From Flavilitoribacter nigricans DSM 23189 = NBRC 102662 (GTDB lineage Bacteria > Bacteroidota > Bacteroidia > Chitinophagales > Saprospiraceae): a DNA stretch of 64,000 bases. Made by a program: the position numbers and the translations under genes. Below are positions 62,159 through 64,000 of the stretch, in pieces. How positions within the stretch are numbered: position 1 is the stretch's first letter; the number at the start of each line of letters is the position of its first letter. The stretch spans positions 45,128 through 109,127 of the forward strand of contig NZ_PDUD01000019.1 in NCBI RefSeq assembly GCF_002646595.1, written 5' to 3'. The notes below the pieces were generated by a model. That model saw nothing but the letters and a program-made list of their open reading frames with translations. It ran no database searches and was not told the DNA's origin.

Positions 62159-62214
62159 CAAGTGAGTAACGAGGTAAATGCAGTGATCTGCACCCTGGTT
62201 ACTCACTTTTTTTT
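62159..62214 (+). terminator. tmRNA terminator
   Basis: AAGTGAGTAACGAGG pairs with CCTGGTTACTCACTT (one mismatch) over a ~22-nt loop and is followed by a run of Ts, six bases after the tmRNA 3' end. The 234-bp stretch from here to the P450 gene shows no convincing gene. Confidence 0.88.
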
Positions 62215-62448
62215 GCCCTATGCCCACCCTGAGTTCGTCGGACCATTATATGGAGTTTCACCTTTACTTTTATTTGCATAGCAGCAGGACGCTCAGGTTT
62301 CCATCCTTATTTTGACCGTTTTTTTACCCTTACCCACACAATTGATCATCTTTTTGTTGATCTTGTCATGCGGACCGCCTGCAAAAAAGTGGTTCGTTCG
62401 GAACAGAATCCAAGTTTTACAGACCCAGACACCTAAAAACAACAAAGC

Positions 62449-63813
62449 ATGGAAGCTGATACCCCAACCCGTCCGCCCGTCATTTCTTTCTATCGGATGT
62501 TGCAGAACCTGCCGGATTTTGTCCGCAATCCCATTCCGTCCCTCAACCGCTATTTATGGGCATCGGGAGATACCTTCCTGTTGTTTCTCACGCCCGGGAC
62601 GAAAGCCATGGTGACGACCCGCCCCGAACTGATCCAGTATGTGCTGCAGAAAAACCACCGGAATTATAAAAAATCCTATCTACAGACGGAGCATCTGGCT
62701 CACTTTATCGGCCGTGGCCTGCTCACCAGTAACGGTGCCTACTGGCTCCAGCAGCGCCGCCTGATCCAACCGGGATTTCACCGCAAAAAGCTGGCGGGTC
62801 TGATGGGTATCATGAACCGGGAGATCGACAAGTACCTGGAGCAATGGCACGAGCGCGCCCGCAAGGGCGAGTCCGTGGAAATCGCCCACGAAATGATGCT
62901 GCTCACTTTTAATGTCGTCTCCAGGTCCCTATTCAGTACCGGCGTCGCGGTCAGTACCCTGAACCGGCTCAGTCAAAATTTTAACGCCATTCAGTCCTTT
63001 ATCGTCAAACCGATCCGGCAGCCTTATTTGATCCCCTGGTACAAACTTACCGGAGAATGGAAAAAACACGAGCGGATCGCGGCGGACCTCAAAGAGATCG
63101 TACTCAGCATTATCCGCCAGCGAAAGCAGAGCGAAGAACGCCACGACGACCTGCTGGATATGCTACTGGAGGCACGTTACGAGGATACCGGAGAGGGTAT
63201 GACGGATCAGCAATTGCTGGAAGAATGCTTGATCCTGCTGGTCGCCGGCCACGAAACTACCGCCAATGCCATGGCCTGGGCCTGGTATCTGCTGGGCCGG
63301 CACCCGGAAGCCGTGGACAAACTCCGTACGGAGATCGGGTCCGTATTGGGCAAGAAAGCTCCCGGCTTTGATACGCTGCCCCAACTGGAATACGTCAACT
63401 CCGTTCTGCAGGAGGTGATGCGGCTGTATCCGCCCGCCTGGATACTCGATCGCATCCCGATCGAAGATGATGAATTTGAGGGTTTATCACTGCCCAAAGG
63501 CCGCATCATCGGGCTATATATCTATGGCATTCACCACGATCCTCAATACTGGCCGGAACCCGAAAAATTCGATCCGGATCGTTTTACCAAAGATGCCACC
63601 AGGCAGCGTCCATCCTTCGCATATCTTCCCTTTGGAGGCGGTCCCCGTCTGTGTATCGGGGCCAATTTTGCCATGATGGAAATGCAAATGATGCTGGTGC
63701 GGATCCTGCAGCATTTTGAGATGACGCTCGAGCAGGATGTGCCCGTCGGTCTGGCACCCTACATATCACTGCAGCCGGACCGGGAGATCTACATCAAGTT
63801 GCGGTCCATTTAA
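62449..63813 (+). CDS. Cytochrome P450
   Basis: The 454-residue soluble P450 has the I-helix oxygen-binding motif AGHETT (about 265), the K-helix ExxR in QEVMRLYPPAW (about 325), the PEPEKFDPDRF region and the heme-binding FGGGPRLCIG with ligand Cys402. No N-terminal membrane anchor is seen. It resembles the CYP102/CYP4-like fatty-acid-hydroxylase-type bacterial P450s in pattern (WLQQRRLIQPGFH), but the substrate cannot be assigned. No ferredoxin or reductase gene is adjacent, so it must use electron carriers encoded elsewhere. Confidence 0.94.
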   Translation: MEADTPTRPPVISFYRMLQNLPDFVRNPIPSLNRYLWASGDTFLLFLTPGTKAMVTTRPELIQYVLQKNHRNYKKSYLQTEHLAHFIGRGLLTSNGAYWLQQRRLIQPGFHRKKLAGLMGIMNREIDKYLEQWHERARKGESVEIAHEMMLLTFNVVSRSLFSTGVAVSTLNRLSQNFNAIQSFIVKPIRQPYLIPWYKLTGEWKKHERIAADLKEIVLSIIRQRKQSEERHDDLLDMLLEARYEDTGEGMTDQQLLEECLILLVAGHETTANAMAWAWYLLGRHPEAVDKLRTEIGSVLGKKAPGFDTLPQLEYVNSVLQEVMRLYPPAWILDRIPIEDDEFEGLSLPKGRIIGLYIYGIHHDPQYWPEPEKFDPDRFTKDATRQRPSFAYLPFGGGPRLCIGANFAMMEMQMMLVRILQHFEMTLEQDVPVGLAPYISLQPDREIYIKLRSI

Positions 63814-64000
63814 AGTAAGGATCGTAGCAGCTGCCGAACAGCTATAAAATCCAAAAAATCTTTCCATTCATCGGCTCACCCAGATGAGTATTTCGCTCAC
63901 GCGGTCTTTTCTTTAGGGCGAAAAAAAGGGCAAATTACAGCTAAATGTACGACTCAGGGTCACTCTCTCCCTGGATAGGACCCCATCTATCTTAAAGAAT

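Noticed and set aside
62312..62614. Possible small lipoprotein upstream of the P450
   Set aside because: It has a hydrophobic start with a Cys, but half of it overlaps the P450 N terminus in another frame and the remainder is not family-like.
63814..64000. A gene at the right window edge
   Set aside because: The last 187 bp show no frame with a family pattern, and no clear terminator or promoter.

Overview
The window looks like a chromosomal segment of a marine-type Bacteroidota, most likely a Saprospirales/Lewinella-like relative with mid-to-high G+C. This rests on two SusC/SusD pairs, an ECF sigma/FecR pair, a hybrid two-component regulator, Bacteroidota -7 elements (TAnnTTTG) before several transcripts, many lipoproteins, and a tmRNA gene. 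The genus is inference. No rRNA, tRNA, CRISPR array, transposase or phage gene was recognised.

1-1348 holds the 5' part of a minus-strand pectate lyase (PL10) fused to the start of an esterase-like domain. 1837-30928 is one very large polysaccharide utilisation locus for sialylated, sulfated glycans. Its plus-strand arm runs: FadR-type GntR regulator, GH33 sialidase, sulfatase, N-acetylneuraminate lyase, SusC, SusD, a mutarotase-Na+/solute symporter fusion, a second sialidase, two sulfatases, a third sialidase-like protein and a further sulfatase. The minus-strand arm (sigma factor, FecR, STN-containing SusC, SusD, sulfatase) converges on it at about 22.27 kb. A perfect 15-bp palindrome lies before both the sialidase and the lyase transcripts, and a degenerate copy lies before the GntR gene, which defines a probable local regulon. 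A ~150-bp hairpin-rich repeat occurs in opposite orientations at both ends of the second sialidase/sulfatase cassette.

31.0-34.4 kb carries a PadR regulator and three paralogous membrane proteins built from a cytoplasmic prefix domain plus one or two copies of a membrane module. 34.4-35.3 kb is a 196-bp tandem array rich in small hairpins. 35.3-38.2 kb holds a rhodanese, an AraC regulator and an S41 peptidase. 38.4-44.4 kb is a minus-strand sulfur-oxidation operon: a persulfide dioxygenase with two rhodanese domains, an Fe-S/NrfD fusion, and a cytoplasmic molybdopterin subunit resembling sulfite dehydrogenase SoeABC.

44.7-54.6 kb has fumarylacetoacetase, a NUDIX-like regulator with a destroyed catalytic box, a divergent five-domain ThuA/sugar dehydrogenase/cytochrome protein (with palindromes over the shared promoters) and a hybrid two-component regulator. 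54.8-64 kb has an Ig-like lipoprotein, nicotinate phosphoribosyltransferase next to an NrtR-type NUDIX regulator, a WG-repeat lipoprotein, a saccharopine/alanine dehydrogenase-like enzyme, ssrA (tmRNA) and a cytochrome P450.

The strongest leads are the sialic-acid regulon with its palindromic operator, the inverted hairpin element flanking the sialidase/sulfatase cassette, the modular PadR-linked membrane paralogs, the hairpin tandem array, and the NUDIX-controlled divergent promoter.
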